From Filosporella fistucella (taxonomy: Eukaryota > Ascomycota > Leotiomycetes > Helotiales), in NCBI GenBank assembly GCA_030077755.1, contig JAQJZZ010000015.1, positions 1-64,000 on the forward strand: a DNA stretch of 64,000 nucleotides. Reading direction: 5' to 3'. Positions 61,901 through 64,000 of the stretch are shown here, piece after piece. Each line of letters opens with the position of its first letter. Within the stretch, counting starts at the first letter, position 1. Position numbers and translations under genes: made by a program. The notes beneath the pieces were generated by a model. That model had not been told where the DNA came from, did not search any database, and was given only the letters and a program-made list of their open reading frames with translations.

Positions 61901-64000
61901 TATAGCATATATTTAATAAATGCGAGAGGATATTATTTATAACCCTTTATATAATAGCTAGGGCATTAATTAACCTAAAGGGCATAACCTAATACTTATA
62001 TAACCCTTATAGCATTTAAAATACTATTTTCCACTTATTCCCTTCTTTAATCCTAATAAGATTAAAAGCTCCCCTTAGGTTAAGCTAAATAAATATCCTT
62101 GCCCCTTATAAGCAATCCTTTAGGTTATCCGCTAATGGTAATAGGAAATGGTCTTTAATTATAATCTCATTTAGCTTCTTATAATCCACGTATAGCCTTA
62201 ATTCCCCTCCTTTCTTAGGTATAAATAATATTAGGCTAGCTACTAGCGACTTAAATAGTTATATAAACCCTTTCTTTAAATTTTTATTAATATATCTCCT
62301 AAGCGTCTTTTAGTCTTCTTAAGAAAGCCTATATATGGTTTTAAATAATAATATCTTTCCTTTTATGATTTTAATCCCGTAATCCTATAGTTTATATACT
62401 AGCAATGCTTTTAGGCTTACTTTATCCTAAAATAGTCTATTAAACTCTTTATATTCCTTAGATATTTTACTTAATAGTAAACCTTAGGGTAAGCATTTTG
62501 GCTCTTTTATAAAAGTAGCGCATGCTTCTTGCTAGCTAAGTTTTAAGTTCTTATATCTAACCTATAATATCTTATTATATAAGTAACTCTTAAGGATTAT
62601 TATCCTTGCCTTTCAATTAATAGTGGGTCCATGCTATTTTAGCTATAGCATTCCGAGGATAATTTAATATTGCCTTATCTTAATAATATTAAATTATATT
62701 TCCTTTTTATGCCCTTTCTCCGTCCTTATATGGGTTAATACCATTTATATATTAACTAATCCTCCCCGGTTATTAACCAATAATCCATTAATTATTAATA
62801 ATGAATATAGGTCCTTAGCGACCCTAATTAATATATTAATAAGTAATACGGTCTCTAGCGATATAAAGTTTCCCGTTGCTCTATAATTTATTATTGCTTT
62901 AATTAATTCTTTATATCCCCTTAAATATATATTTAGGTATAATTATTTTTTGCTTAATCCTCCCGTGGCATATATCTTATTCCCGGTAATCCTTAATTTA
63001 TAGCTAAGGTCTTTTCTTACCTTTTAGCTTTTATTTACTTTACGGATTTCCGTATTCATTTATTAGGTTTTAATATCCGTTTAGGTTTAGGTATTTGGGT
63101 TTAAATACGTGACCTAATATATTTTTCCTAAATAAAGTATTAGTCCTGTGGATCCTTTTATAATTCCTTTATCATATAACGTTCCTATAATATTATTTTA
63201 TTAAAAGCGGTTTTTTGCGTCTTATTTATATAAGGTCTAATATTTATAGAATTATAGGATTAGAGGTCTTATTTCCTTAAGGCGAGTCTAATAAGTATTA
63301 TATACCTGGTTTTATGCTTTATATCCATAAAAGCTTTGCCAAAATATTCCCTTCTTATTAACCTTTATTAGCCTTTAAAACGTGCCCCAGGTTAGCCTTC
63401 TTAGCTCGACCTTAAATAATTTTTTAAATATAACCATTTCATTATCCCTAATTCCTATTATTTGCTATTCTTAGCTTTAATAGGTTAAAGTATCCTCTCT
63501 TTAAATTACTTCCTATAGCTCTCTTACCTAGGGGTCTTCCTAATAGACCCTCTTATAAAGCTAATACTTAGTAATATATTAATCCTTAAAGTCCGTGCGC
63601 CAAGTTCCTTTACTAAATGCCTTATATTTAATCCCTTGCTCTTTGCCTTAAATATTGGGTTTTAATTAAATATTAATCTTAGCTTCCTCTAATTGCTCCT
63701 CTATTATCTAATAAATGCTAGGCTATTATTTAATTATATAGGCTTCCTTTAATTTTATAAGTATTAGGGTTTTTACGGCTCGGGGCATTCCCTTTTCCGT
63801 GGCATTTAGGGTTTTTTTCCCTTTTTAATTCCCCTTTTTCTCTCCCTTATAAGCTAATGCGACATGATTAAGGAGTCTATAATTAAAGTAGAGTCCCTTC
63901 TTATATTATGATTTTATAACTTTTAATAATAATTTAAGTTTCTTATAATTATCTTTAAAAGTAATATTTAATTCTATTAGGTCTAATTAATAATTCTCTT
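58565..64000 (-). mobile_element. Gypsy chromodomain retrotransposon B4, runs off the window
   Basis: Inverted and very similar to B3 throughout: 3' LTR 58565-58909, chromodomain about 59640-59770, integrase about 60050-61150, RT near 61870-62000 (inverted LNNIL) and gag from about 63700 to the window end. RIP-ruined; its 5' LTR lies beyond 64000. Confidence 0.85.

Noticed and set aside
1..64000. tRNA or rRNA genes, CRISPR arrays
   Set aside because: I saw no cloverleaf or rRNA core sequences and no regularly spaced repeats with unique spacers; the only regular repeats are telomeric, microsatellite or LTR.

Overview
The window is a chromosome end from a filamentous ascomycete (Pezizomycotina; possibly Leotiomycetes, but that finer placement is a guess). 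Evidence: a terminal (CCCTAA)n tract, introns of about 40-190 nt with CTAAC/CTGAC-like branch sites, a highly reducing fungal polyketide synthase, and long AT-rich blocks whose old genes are ruined almost only by C->T/G->A changes, the signature of repeat-induced point mutation (RIP).

Layout. 1-128 telomere. 129-9.47 kb is subtelomere: an unidentified RIP-ruined gene running toward the telomere, a 566-nt tract without a single G (4024-4589), and a RIP-ruined telomere-linked RecQ-type helicase on the minus strand (about 9.0->4.6 kb). 9.47-40.13 kb is a gene island of ordinary composition, interrupted once by a 9.5-kb LTR retrotransposon (element A, 13205-22700). 40.13-64 kb is a nest of dead Gypsy elements: the 3' end of a second A copy, then four chromodomain-bearing Gypsy elements (B1-B4), each cut by the next, with B3 and B4 in tandem sharing one LTR.

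The gene island holds a coiled-coil protein gene; an AT-hook protein gene split by element A with a target duplication, whose halves are still open and in frame with each other; a decayed minus-strand gene; a small unknown gene; an intact MFS exporter gene with three introns; an intact nine-exon highly reducing PKS of 2840 aa ending in a carnitine-acyltransferase-like domain (KS-AT-DH-ER-KR-ACP-cAT, no methyltransferase seen); and the decayed C-terminal end of a hybrid histidine kinase cut off by the A' retroelement. Intron boundaries for MFS and PKS were worked out by hand from splice signals and frame, and close perfectly.

Functionally, the PKS and the exporter (same strand, 540 bp apart) form a minimal secondary-metabolite locus: the PKS would build a reduced chain, the terminal acyltransferase would transfer it to an acceptor, and the MFS pump would export it. 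No transcription factor, P450 or other tailoring gene is visible, and both flanks are eroded by transposons, so other cluster members may have been lost or lie elsewhere. The three unknown genes are followed by clusters of short imperfect palindromes of one shared type, which no feature above explains.
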